Below are positions 25,276-33,287 of a stretch of DNA of 39,215 nt, piece by piece. A program made the position numbers and the translations under genes. The stretch is from Fidelibacterota bacterium. Its GTDB lineage: Bacteria; Fidelibacterota; UBA2242; JAFGTP01. Under the pieces are notes generated by a model. It ran no database searches, was not told the origin of the DNA, and worked only from the letters and a program-made list of their open reading frames with translations. How positions within the stretch are numbered: the stretch's first letter is position 1; the number at the start of each line of letters is the position of its first letter. The stretch lies in NCBI GenBank assembly GCA_016934035.1, contig JAFGTP010000008.1, positions 1-39,215 on the forward strand. Direction: 5' to 3'.

Positions 25276-26688
25276 ATGGAAAAACGTGCACATAATCTTG
25301 ATGCCCTTCGCGGTTTTGCAATATTAACCATGGTGCTATCAGGAGTCATTCCATACAGTACATTGCCAGCCTGGATGTACCATGCACAGGTACCGCCTCC
25401 AACCCGTATTTTTGACCCCTCCATTCCCGGTATTACCTGGGTGGATTTGGTATTTCCCTTTTTCCTGTTTGCATTGGGAGCAGCTCTCCCGATAGCACTC
25501 AATAAACGGATCGAAAAAGGAAAACTCAATTTCAGTCTTTTTACCTATATTCTGGAACGTACTTTTCTGTTGGGATTTTTTGCGATTTTTTCCCGGCATA
25601 TGCGACCTTACGTCATCAATACCGGTATCTTTTCTACGCCACATTTTTCAGACTGGCTATGGGCAATTTTAGGTTTTGCGCTGATGTTTGCCATTTTCCT
25701 AAGACTTCCCAAACAAATTCCAAATCTCTATCAGCACATTGTAAAATATTCAGGACTTTTACTGGCCATTGCATTGATGTTCCTGATCAAATATCCCGAC
25801 GGAACAAGATTTTCACCCAATCGAAGCGATATCATTATCGTAGTGCTGACGAATGTCTATTTTTTCGGGTCACTGGCTTATCTGCTCACTCATGATAAAT
25901 TAATATTTCGCATCGGGATAATGGGTATTCTGGCAGCCTTCAGATTATCACATGGTCTGGATGGCTGGACTGCTGCTATCTGGAATTTCACACCAATTCC
26001 GTGGATGTATAAATTCTCCTACCTGCAATACCTGATGATCGTGATTCCCGGGACCATTGCCGGAGATATTATTCTTAAATGGCTGAAAACCAGCGATAAT
26101 CATGAAAAATCCTGGACAAACAATAAATATTTTTCAATAGCAACATTGATGGTTTTATTTGTTGTAACCCTTCTGGTTGGATTATTTACAAGGGCCGTAT
26201 GGCAGACAGTAGTTTCGGTTATGATTTTAGGAATCATTGGAAATTACCTCACAAAAAATCCAAAATCCGATAATGAGCAGTTAATCCGCAAATTCTTTTT
26301 ATGGGGCATATTTTTTCTGGTCCTCGGCCTTGTCTTTGAGCCTTACGAAGGAGGCATCAAAAAGGACCATCCTACCCTGAGTTATTATTTTGTCACTTCG
26401 GGACTTGCGGGATTTTTGCTGATTTTATTCACCATTACCCTTGATGTTTTCAAAAAGCAACGATCTGTACAATTACTCATTGATAACGGACAAAATCCAA
26501 TGATCGCTTATGTGGGCTATGCTAATTTCATCTGGCCGGTTTTGGCCCTTTTACACATAACCCCAATTCTCGACAAATTGGATACGATCAATCCCTGGCT
26601 GGGGTTTGGAAGAGGAGTATTATACACTTTCCTGGTCGCACTGATGGTGCAGTTTTTTACACAGAAAAAATTGTTCTGGAGAACTTAA
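25276..26688 (+). CDS. DUF5009 membrane protein (HGSNAT/NagX-related acyltransferase or transporter)
   Basis: A 470-residue integral membrane protein of about 11 helices. It starts RAHNLDALRGFAILTMVLSG, the conserved N-terminal motif of DUF5009 / heparan-alpha-glucosaminide N-acetyltransferase-like proteins, and has WVDLVFPFFLFALGAALPIAL at about 57-77. Bacterial relatives such as NagX occur in GlcNAc loci, and the T. forsythia MurT transporter for N-acetylmuramic acid is, as I recall, of this type. Function could therefore be transport or acylation of an amino sugar at the inner membrane. It has a good GAGGAA site and lies 62 bp after the hydantoinase gene. The family call is firm, the function open. 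Confidence 0.78.
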   Translation: MEKRAHNLDALRGFAILTMVLSGVIPYSTLPAWMYHAQVPPPTRIFDPSIPGITWVDLVFPFFLFALGAALPIALNKRIEKGKLNFSLFTYILERTFLLGFFAIFSRHMRPYVINTGIFSTPHFSDWLWAILGFALMFAIFLRLPKQIPNLYQHIVKYSGLLLAIALMFLIKYPDGTRFSPNRSDIIIVVLTNVYFFGSLAYLLTHDKLIFRIGIMGILAAFRLSHGLDGWTAAIWNFTPIPWMYKFSYLQYLMIVIPGTIAGDIILKWLKTSDNHEKSWTNNKYFSIATLMVLFVVTLLVGLFTRAVWQTVVSVMILGIIGNYLTKNPKSDNEQLIRKFFLWGIFFLVLGLVFEPYEGGIKKDHPTLSYYFVTSGLAGFLLILFTITLDVFKKQRSVQLLIDNGQNPMIAYVGYANFIWPVLALLHITPILDKLDTINPWLGFGRGVLYTFLVALMVQFFTQKKLFWRT

Positions 26689-26716
26689 TATACACGACAT
26701 ACGGGGTTTAATTTGA

Positions 26717-26733
26717 ATACCCCCCCCGGGTAT
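26717..26733. repeat. C-rich palindrome, possible repeat remnant
   Basis: ATACCC (26717-26722) pairs with GGGTAT (26728-26733) across a run of Cs. Just after it comes GACCTTGCAGGTTGG, related to the AAACCTCGCAGGTTT-type palindrome seen at 6654-6687. This looks like a degraded intergenic repeat in front of the third GHL10 gene. Confidence 0.3.
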
Positions 26734-26781
26734 CAGAGACCTTGCAGGTTGGTTGTGAGAATAAAAATATAGGGAAAATAA

Positions 26782-28680
26782 ATGAAAAAATTTCTATTTC
26801 TATTATTGATTCCAATGATGGTCTTCGCCAGAAGGCTGGAAGAATTTCGAGCTGTGAAAATAACAAATGTTGACAGCGATGTGCTGTCCTCCCATGAAAA
26901 AATCGCAGAAGCCATGGATTACCTGGCATCCATCAATGTCAATACAGTTTTGGTGGTTGTCTGGAATGGCAGTGGTTACAACGGTGCTTATACGCTATTT
27001 CCCAGTGCTGTAATGGATTCACTTTTCGGTTTTGAAAAAGGCCCCACCGGTTCAGTGGAAGATCCGCTTGATCGCGTAATTATTGAAGCCCATCGGAATG
27101 GTATTGAAGTGCTACCGTGGTTTGAGTACGGATTTGCCAGTTCCTACAATCAGAATGGCGGTCATATTGTCCAAAAATATCCCCATTGGGCCACATTGGA
27201 TTACAATGGCAACCTCATGAACAAAAACGGGTTCGACTGGATTTCCGCCATTAATCCTGAAGTACAGGGCCTGATATCGGGATTAACCATGGAAGTATGC
27301 CGTAGTTATGATATTGACGGCGTGGAATATTCCGACAGAATCCCGGCATTACCGGTGGAAGGTGGTTATGACTCCGTGACGGTGAGCATTTACAAAGCCG
27401 AACACGATGGTGCGGAACCGCCCAAAAATTACAAAGATGCCAGTTGGATGCGTTGGCGTGCGGATAAAATGAATGACTGGTTCAGAGCCATCCGTGACTC
27501 AGTAAAAGCCTATGATCCCAACCTGAATTTTTCCTCATCACCCAGTATTTATCCCTGGTGCTATCATGAATATTTGCAGGACCCATACACCTGGATGAAT
27601 GAGGATATTGTAGATGATGTGATTCCACAACTTTACCGCTATGATTTCGGTGAATATCAATCTACCTTTTTATCATCATTAGCAAATTATCCCGGGAAAA
27701 AAGATGTCTATATTGCCGGAATCCTGATGAATGTCGGTGATTATATCATTTCACCGGAATATCTGATGAATGCCATGGAAATGAACCGGGACCAGGGAAT
27801 CGCCGGAGAAGCTTTTTTCTTTTATGAAGGATTACGTAAAAATGGCAATCAACTTGGCCGATTACTAAAAGAGAGTTACTACGAATTTCCCGCCTATCTG
27901 CCTCATCGTGGTGAAAATGTCTGGCGCCCCAAAGCCCATATTGTAAATGAAAACGAAAACAGGGCAAAAGTGTCGGGCAATTGGGAAACTCTCACAAGCG
28001 ATTCATACGGATTCAATCCCAATATTTTGATCAATAAAAACACTGAGTATGCAGAAATTACTTACAATTATGATGTACCTTATGCGGCTTGGTTTGATCT
28101 CTATGCTTATGTTGTACGCAGTCCAAAAGCCACAAAACTGGCCAAATATACCGTTTATGCCGGTTGCGATTCATTCATCGTAAATCTCGATCAGACATCC
28201 TTCAGCAAAACCGGCTGGCAGAAATTGTCAACCCTTTACCTGAAAGAAGGCGAACAGACTCTGGTCAAACTTGACAACTCCAATATCAATGACGGAGAAT
28301 GGCTGATTGCTGATGCCACCATGCTGATGCTGAACCGAAAAAAATCAAAAGATATTTTCATCAGTCCGGACATGGTTTCAATCGAAAAAGAAATAAAGCT
28401 GCCAGAATCCTTCATTCTCGAACAAAACTATCCAAATCCTTTTAATGCATCAACCTATATCAGTTATTCATTACCCAAAAACGGTCTTGTCAGTTTGAAG
28501 ATTTTTGATATTTTAGGAAAAGAAATAAAAGTTTTGGTAAATCAACCGAAATCTGCCGGTAATTATACTATTCATTTCGATGCAAAAGACCTTTCCAGCG
28601 GATTGTATTTTTATCAATTGATTTTCAAAGACCCATCAGCCACAGATAGAAAAACCAGAAAATTAATGATCGTGAAATAG
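26782..28680 (+). CDS. GHL10-family glycosyl hydrolase with golvesin-like and T9SS sorting domains (second of this architecture)
   Basis: A 632-residue secreted protein. A short signal peptide (1-16, ending VFARR) is followed by the GHL10 barrel to about 375: FRAVKITNVDSDV, LPWFEYGFAS (111-120), SYDIDGVEYSDRIP (175-188), SSSPSIYPW and QLYRYDF. A golvesin-like sandwich covers about 385-517 (VSGNWETLTSDSYG, YAAWFDLYAYV, DATMLMLNR), and the T9SS tail runs from 545 (LEQNYPNPFNASTYI ... SSGLYFYQL ... RKLMIVK). Architecture equals the 4682-6541 protein, yet the barrel resembles the single-domain enzyme at 18488 more closely, so the three GHL10 copies have probably divided roles. Cell-surface glycan cleavage is inferred. 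A GGGA lies in front of the start. Confidence 0.87.
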   Translation: MKKFLFLLLIPMMVFARRLEEFRAVKITNVDSDVLSSHEKIAEAMDYLASINVNTVLVVVWNGSGYNGAYTLFPSAVMDSLFGFEKGPTGSVEDPLDRVIIEAHRNGIEVLPWFEYGFASSYNQNGGHIVQKYPHWATLDYNGNLMNKNGFDWISAINPEVQGLISGLTMEVCRSYDIDGVEYSDRIPALPVEGGYDSVTVSIYKAEHDGAEPPKNYKDASWMRWRADKMNDWFRAIRDSVKAYDPNLNFSSSPSIYPWCYHEYLQDPYTWMNEDIVDDVIPQLYRYDFGEYQSTFLSSLANYPGKKDVYIAGILMNVGDYIISPEYLMNAMEMNRDQGIAGEAFFFYEGLRKNGNQLGRLLKESYYEFPAYLPHRGENVWRPKAHIVNENENRAKVSGNWETLTSDSYGFNPNILINKNTEYAEITYNYDVPYAAWFDLYAYVVRSPKATKLAKYTVYAGCDSFIVNLDQTSFSKTGWQKLSTLYLKEGEQTLVKLDNSNINDGEWLIADATMLMLNRKKSKDIFISPDMVSIEKEIKLPESFILEQNYPNPFNASTYISYSLPKNGLVSLKIFDILGKEIKVLVNQPKSAGNYTIHFDAKDLSSGLYFYQLIFKDPSATDRKTRKLMIVK

Positions 28681-28687
28681 GAAAAAA

Positions 28688-30199
28688 ATGATCAAAAAAA
28701 TTTTATTCGCCTCCGTTATTTTTTCAATACTGGTTTTGGGCCAAAGCAGCCTGGAAACCCAACTCCAAAGCATCAAAAAAAAATACAATTTAGTGGGCAT
28801 GTCCGTCGTCGTTGTGAATGATACATCTATCATCTTCGCAGAAGGATTCGGCAAGCGGGATGTTGCCAGAGATTTACCCATGGAAGCCGGTACACAATAT
28901 CGAATCGCTTCAATTTCCAAAATGATCTCCGCCACCGCTTTGATGAAACTTTACGATGAAGGCAAATTTCAGTTGGATGATGATATCTCCGACTATCTTG
29001 GATACAGTTTCAGAAATCCAAAATATCCAAATCAGAAAATCACTTTTCGCCGTCTCATGTCTCATACCTCCTCGATTCGTGATGGCGCTAAATATTCCAC
29101 TTTCCTTTCTGCCGGATACAGTCAATCCAATCCGCCTTCTATCAGGGAATTATTTTTGCCCGGAGGAAGTTACTACAATGCCGATATTTGGTCATCAAAA
29201 TCACCTGATTCACATTATTTCCAATATGCCAATGCAAATTTTGGCGTGGTCGCATCCCTGGTGGAAATTCTGAGTGGCAAACGCTTTGACCAGTATTGCC
29301 GTGAAGAATTATTTCAGCCCTTAGGAATGAAATCCGACTTTAATGTGGCACAGTTGGAAGACATCGATAATCTGGCTGCTCTTTATCGTAAAAATGGCAT
29401 TAACTGGGTTTCCCAGGCTGATGAATACAAAGGAGTAAAGCCAGCAGAACGCGACCTGTCAGACTACACTCTCGGGGATAATGGGTTTATATTTGGCCCC
29501 CAGGGAGGCTTGCGCGCGTCAGCATTGGACCTGGCCAATTTTCTGGTCTTACACAAGAACAATGGTCAATTCCGGGGACAGCAAATCCTTTCCGATTCAA
29601 CCATGCAAAGAATGCATGAAACGGTCTGGCAAAAAAATGGCGACAACGGCAATAATTACTACGGTATTTTCAATGCCTATGCTCTGGGAAATTCCACAAC
29701 AGAAAATCTTTTAGAAGGAATTCCTATGATCGGGCATCCGGGTGAAGCCTACGGACTTATCAGCGATTTATATTATTCCAAAGACGAGGGCTTCGGCATC
29801 GTCTTCCTGACCAACGGTGGTGAATGGGGCAACGGCGCTTACAGCGGCTGGTACAATGTTGAGGAGGAAGTATATAATGCCTGTTATCATGACCTCACCA
29901 ATCCGACAAATATTTACCAAAATGAAAAGCAACCAGTAGAATTTAAGATTACAAAGATATATCCTAATCCATTCAATCCGGATACTGTGATCTCATTTTA
30001 TATCCACACTCCTTCTAAAGTGAGGTTGGAAATCTATAATCTTGAAGGAAAATTAGTCAAAACCATAAAAAACAATTACTCAGAAACAGGTTATCATAGT
30101 GTGAAATTTGATGCCGCAGGCCTGGCAAGTGGGATTTACTTTTGTCATCTGGTAACAAAGGATTTTGTTGATTCAAAAAGAATAGTATTACTTAAATAA
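28688..30199 (+). CDS. T9SS-sorted serine hydrolase (beta-lactamase / class C PBP fold)
   Basis: A 503-residue secreted protein: signal peptide (about 1-18), then a PF00144 serine hydrolase domain. S75-I-S-K78 is the nucleophile box, Y180-A-N182 the YxN box, and H350-P-G the third motif that replaces KTG in many esterase/peptidase members. The last 80 residues are a T9SS sorting domain (IYPNPFNPDTVISFY ... ASGIYFCHL ... RIVLLK). Family members are esterases, D-amino-acid peptidases or beta-lactamases. With GHL10 enzymes next door, a surface esterase or D,D-peptidase acting on the same glycan is plausible. AGGAAAA spans the end of the previous gene. Drug resistance should not be inferred. Confidence 0.85.
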   Translation: MIKKILFASVIFSILVLGQSSLETQLQSIKKKYNLVGMSVVVVNDTSIIFAEGFGKRDVARDLPMEAGTQYRIASISKMISATALMKLYDEGKFQLDDDISDYLGYSFRNPKYPNQKITFRRLMSHTSSIRDGAKYSTFLSAGYSQSNPPSIRELFLPGGSYYNADIWSSKSPDSHYFQYANANFGVVASLVEILSGKRFDQYCREELFQPLGMKSDFNVAQLEDIDNLAALYRKNGINWVSQADEYKGVKPAERDLSDYTLGDNGFIFGPQGGLRASALDLANFLVLHKNNGQFRGQQILSDSTMQRMHETVWQKNGDNGNNYYGIFNAYALGNSTTENLLEGIPMIGHPGEAYGLISDLYYSKDEGFGIVFLTNGGEWGNGAYSGWYNVEEEVYNACYHDLTNPTNIYQNEKQPVEFKITKIYPNPFNPDTVISFYIHTPSKVRLEIYNLEGKLVKTIKNNYSETGYHSVKFDAAGLASGIYFCHLVTKDFVDSKRIVLLK

Positions 30200-30248
30200 G
30201 GTGATTTGGATGTATGCAATTGGCTTTCAAAAAGAGTTGACAACCCCC

Positions 30249-30390
30249 TAATGAGGCTGTCCCTAAAGTCAAATATTCACTCCGAAGTTGTCATGCTGAA
30301 CGAAGTGAAGTATCTCCCATCCAGACTGTCGAGATTCTTCACGAAGTTCAGAATGACAACCTTGGAGAGACTTTAGGGACAGCCTCATTA
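30249..30390. mobile_element. MITE-like element with 22-bp perfect terminal inverted repeats
   Basis: TAATGAGGCTGTCCCTAAAG (first 20 bases, from 30249) recurs in exact reverse complement at the right end (30369-30390); the full match is 22 bp including the flanking TA pair. Total length is 142 bp. Inside, a second, imperfect inverted repeat of about 24 bp (30287-30310 and 30337-30360; GTTGTCATGCTGAAC ...) is present. No coding sequence fits. TA at the edges fits a Tc1/mariner- or IS630-type transposase target. It lies in the 333-bp gap between the serine hydrolase and sodium:solute symporter genes. Confidence 0.6.
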
Positions 30391-30411
30391 TCCATGTCAA
30401 TGAGTGAGGAA

Positions 30412-30441
30412 TTGACTTTAATTTTATTTGAAAATGATAAT
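30412..30441 (+). promoter_or_regulatory. Possible promoter in front of the sodium:solute symporter gene
   Basis: TTGACT (30412-30417), an 18-bp spacer and GATAAT (30436-30441) resemble -35 and -10 boxes, 91 bp before the symporter start. Promoters of FCB bacteria often differ from this E. coli form, so it is only a candidate. It would allow the second half of the plus-strand run to be transcribed separately after the 333-bp gap. Confidence 0.3.
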
Positions 30442-30452
30442 ATTGTGATAAG

Positions 30453-30470
30453 TCCTCCCTTGAGGGAGGA
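30453..30470. repeat. Palindromic TCCTCCC repeat
   Basis: TCCTCCC TTGA GGGAGGA is a perfect 7-bp hairpin followed by TTTAGGAGGGTG, a form of intergenic repeat I recognise from other FCB genomes. It sits between the candidate promoter at 30412-30441 and the symporter gene. Confidence 0.45.
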
Positions 30471-30532
30471 TTTAGGAGGGTGTAACCAATTGAAGAAACT
30501 CCAGATGATGATTGAACTTAGAATAAATTAAA

Positions 30533-32299
30533 ATGGAAAATCTGAATCATATAAAACTCGGAAATTTCGATACTATCGCCATTATTACATATCTTGTAAT
30601 ACTTTTGATCATTGGTTTTTATTTCAGAAAATACAGTCAAAAAGGTGTTGAAAATTACTTCCTTGCCGGCCGCAAACTCCCCGGCTGGGTCAATGGAATT
30701 TCAGCCGCAGCCACAGCCATGAATGCCGATGTGGCGCCTACTTATTGCGGCATGACTGTGATCAGTGGTCTTTTTATTTACTGGTTTTACATCAGCCGGT
30801 TTGGATTGGCGCTGATGGTTGCGGCGGTACTCTTTGCCCTTTTCTGGCGCAAACTCAAAATTTTCACAGCGCCGGAATTTTATGAACTTAGATTCTCAGG
30901 AAAAATAGCCAGTACCCTGCGCGGCTGGATCGCTTTTCGAAGTGCCTTTATTTCCATTGTCGCCTGGACCGGGGCTGGTCTCCTGGGACTACATAAAATT
31001 CTCAATCCAACACTTGGCTGGTCACTGACCATGACATTCAGTATTGTCATTCCGGTTGTGTTGATCTATGTATTTATGTCTGGTTATATCGGAGTGGTTT
31101 TCAGCGACGTATTGCAGGCTGCGATTGTTTTTATTTCCTATCTGATACTAGCAATATTGGTGATCAAAGATTTCGGCGGGCCGTCGGGATTGTATGATGC
31201 GCTGGTATCCACTCACGGCACCGATGTTGTCCGTTGGTTTCCGCCGCTCAATCATGAGTCCCTGGGCCTGGTCAGCATCATTGCATGGACACTGGGAACA
31301 GCTATCGGTTACGGTGGCGATGTGGCTCCCATGGGCGCCGCCATGGAAGGACAACGGATATTGTCCTGCAAAAATGGTAAAGAGGCCTCCAAACTTTACA
31401 TCTGGGCATTATTCACCATCATCCTTATGTTGACAATTCTGACTATGCCGGCATTAGGAGCAATGGTGAAATGGCCGGGCCTTTACACCGGTGAGATCAA
31501 CAAAGAAAAAGCTTTCGGGTTGCTGATTTCCCATTATATGCCGCCTGGAATTTTATGGCTGGCCATCGCAGGATTGGCAGCTTCCATCATGTCCACCATT
31601 GATTCCAATCTGAATTTTGGGTCCCAAACGGTGGTTTACGATCTTTATCGACGATTTTTTGTAAAAGGAAAAGATGAAAAACATTACCTGAAAGTCGGCA
31701 AAGCAGTTATATTCCTGATCATCGGATTGTCAATGCTGGTGGCCGTAAAAGCAAAAAATGTCATTGATATTGCGATTTTTATGCTGGGTATCAGTTCAGC
31801 TGAACTATCGGCCAACTGGGCCCAGTGGTGGTGGTGGCGGTTCAATAGCAAAGCCCGAATTACAGCATCATTCGGCGGGCCGATTATCTTCATATTGGTG
31901 AAATTTGTAATTTTCACTTCACTATCACCTTATTGGCATGTCTTTATTTCCATTGCCATCACAACGATTTTGTGGGTCCTGGTGGCATTGGTGACCGCAC
32001 CGGAAAAGGAAGAAGTGCTCATCAAGTTTTACCAGGAAGCCAAACCGCTGGGCTTTTGGAAACCCATCGCCGATAAGGCAGGCAACATCCCTCAAAATAC
32101 AGGGCTGATCCTACAGGGTTTTGGACTCGCCTTTTTAGGAATGTTGCCCATTTCACTGGCGTCAATAAGCATTGCCCATTGCTACATTGGAAAAGGAAAA
32201 ATTTCATATATTTTATTGTTTTTTATTATTTTACTCTTGATTTTCTTCAAAAATTGCTACCGGAAATATATTGACAAATTAGAAACCAGAATAAACTAA
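30533..32299 (+). CDS. Sodium:solute symporter family transporter (first copy)
   Basis: A 588-residue inner-membrane protein with about 13 helices. FRKYSQKGVENYFLAGRKLPGWVNGISAAAT near the start is the SSS signature region (YFLAGRxLP), and AVLFALFWRKL with TAPEFYELRF is the next conserved block (the E-F/Y-x-x-R-F motif). These carry a sugar or other solute with Na+. The second copy at 34644 shares only family-level blocks, so the two may take different substrates. No Shine-Dalgarno is visible before the ATG, which is common in this group. The downstream acetyltransferase gene starts 3 bp after its stop, which suggests translational coupling. Confidence 0.9.
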   Translation: MENLNHIKLGNFDTIAIITYLVILLIIGFYFRKYSQKGVENYFLAGRKLPGWVNGISAAATAMNADVAPTYCGMTVISGLFIYWFYISRFGLALMVAAVLFALFWRKLKIFTAPEFYELRFSGKIASTLRGWIAFRSAFISIVAWTGAGLLGLHKILNPTLGWSLTMTFSIVIPVVLIYVFMSGYIGVVFSDVLQAAIVFISYLILAILVIKDFGGPSGLYDALVSTHGTDVVRWFPPLNHESLGLVSIIAWTLGTAIGYGGDVAPMGAAMEGQRILSCKNGKEASKLYIWALFTIILMLTILTMPALGAMVKWPGLYTGEINKEKAFGLLISHYMPPGILWLAIAGLAASIMSTIDSNLNFGSQTVVYDLYRRFFVKGKDEKHYLKVGKAVIFLIIGLSMLVAVKAKNVIDIAIFMLGISSAELSANWAQWWWWRFNSKARITASFGGPIIFILVKFVIFTSLSPYWHVFISIAITTILWVLVALVTAPEKEEVLIKFYQEAKPLGFWKPIADKAGNIPQNTGLILQGFGLAFLGMLPISLASISIAHCYIGKGKISYILLFFIILLLIFFKNCYRKYIDKLETRIN

Positions 32300-32302
32300 A
32301 AA

Positions 32303-33163
32303 ATGGATATCATACTCAATAAATATTTTCAATCTTTGGGTCTTGCAGCCGGTCAACATGTCATTGTCCATTCCTCTTTCGGTGAGATAAAAAAGGCCTT
32401 CACAGAAGTTACGATTGAAAACCTGGTTCGAAATCTTCAGCAATTAATTACACCCAATGGCTCCCTGGTCATGCCGGCTTTTACCTATTGCTACAAGCGA
32501 AGTGATGGCACCCATGAGGTTTTCAATTACGTTCAAAGTCAATCCAAAGTCGGGGCTGTATCGGAAGTTTTTCGACAACAGGACAAGGTGCTGCGGACTT
32601 CGTCACCAACCCACTCCTTTTCACTCTGGGGTAAAGCCGCAGAAATTATTTCCCAAAAAAATTCTCCTGCAAGCCCTTTGGGAAAAGGAAGCGTACTGGA
32701 CTGGATGAATTCCCGCAAAAATGCCTATGTACTGCTGATTGGCGTTGATTTTAATGCACTCAGTTTTGGCCATTACCTGGAAAACATGGCCCCCGTACCC
32801 TGGACGGACATTTCGCCCTGGGACTATTTGAAAGTTGAAAAAGCCGGCGTTTCGATCACCGGAGAGCAGAAATTGAAGGAATTGCCCGGCTGTAGCAAAC
32901 CCTTTAAGAACTTTGAAAAATTCTTATTGGAAAAAAAACTGATAGAATACCATTCCCTCAATCACCTGAAAAGTTTGCTGGTCAGTATGGAATTATTATA
33001 CAAAGAAGGCCTCCGGTATTTTCATCTTTACCAGGATGAACTGTTGTGTCCGGAAGGGACCTGTGTCCCCTGTGATTGTCGCCGGGAAAAAATTAGAATA
33101 TTACATAATACCGCCGGTCCCAAAGGATCACTTTTGGAAAAATGCAGCAAGAAAAAAGTGTGA
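32303..33163 (+). CDS. AAC(3)-family N-acetyltransferase fold protein
   Basis: A 286-residue protein with the antibiotic N-acetyltransferase fold (PF02522). Visible motifs are IVHSSFGEI (21-29), SLVMPAFTY (54-62), RTSSPTHSFSLWG (98-110) and FGHYLENMAPVPW (155-167), where His and Glu lie in the acetyl-CoA/aminoglycoside pocket in family members. The C-terminus CPEGTCVPCDCRR is Cys-rich and unlike well-known resistance enzymes. Many genomic homologues act on unknown amines or amino sugars, for example YokD-type proteins. In this locus acetylation of a glucosamine-like product is a reasonable guess; drug resistance should not be inferred. The gap to the preceding transporter gene is only 3 bp. 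Confidence 0.85.
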   Translation: MDIILNKYFQSLGLAAGQHVIVHSSFGEIKKAFTEVTIENLVRNLQQLITPNGSLVMPAFTYCYKRSDGTHEVFNYVQSQSKVGAVSEVFRQQDKVLRTSSPTHSFSLWGKAAEIISQKNSPASPLGKGSVLDWMNSRKNAYVLLIGVDFNALSFGHYLENMAPVPWTDISPWDYLKVEKAGVSITGEQKLKELPGCSKPFKNFEKFLLEKKLIEYHSLNHLKSLLVSMELLYKEGLRYFHLYQDELLCPEGTCVPCDCRREKIRILHNTAGPKGSLLEKCSKKKV

Positions 33164-33287
33164 GGATATCATAAAAATCAAATTTAATCTCCGGTGTTCG
33201 CCGAACCAGAATGACAGAAATTCGGAAGACTTTTGGAACAGCCACACGAGGATAAACCAAAAACGCAATTGAAAACAGAGGCATGAA
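33164..33287. other. Gap of about 124 bp with a repeat-like fragment
   Basis: No gene. The segment around 33195-33230 (GAACCAGAATGACAGAAATTCGG) is similar to the CTGAACGAAGTGAAG/TTCAGAATGACA-type repeats seen at 30287-30360, so it is likely an eroded repeat. Confidence 0.3.

Noticed and set aside
28688..30199. Beta-lactamase conferring resistance
   Set aside because: The SxxK/YxN/HxG set is shared with esterases and D-peptidases, and the T9SS tail points to a surface enzyme.
32303..33163. Antibiotic-resistance aminoglycoside acetyltransferase
   Set aside because: The fold matches, but the sugar-locus context and unusual Cys-rich C-terminus make an amino-sugar or unknown amine substrate more likely; resistance cannot be read from the sequence.
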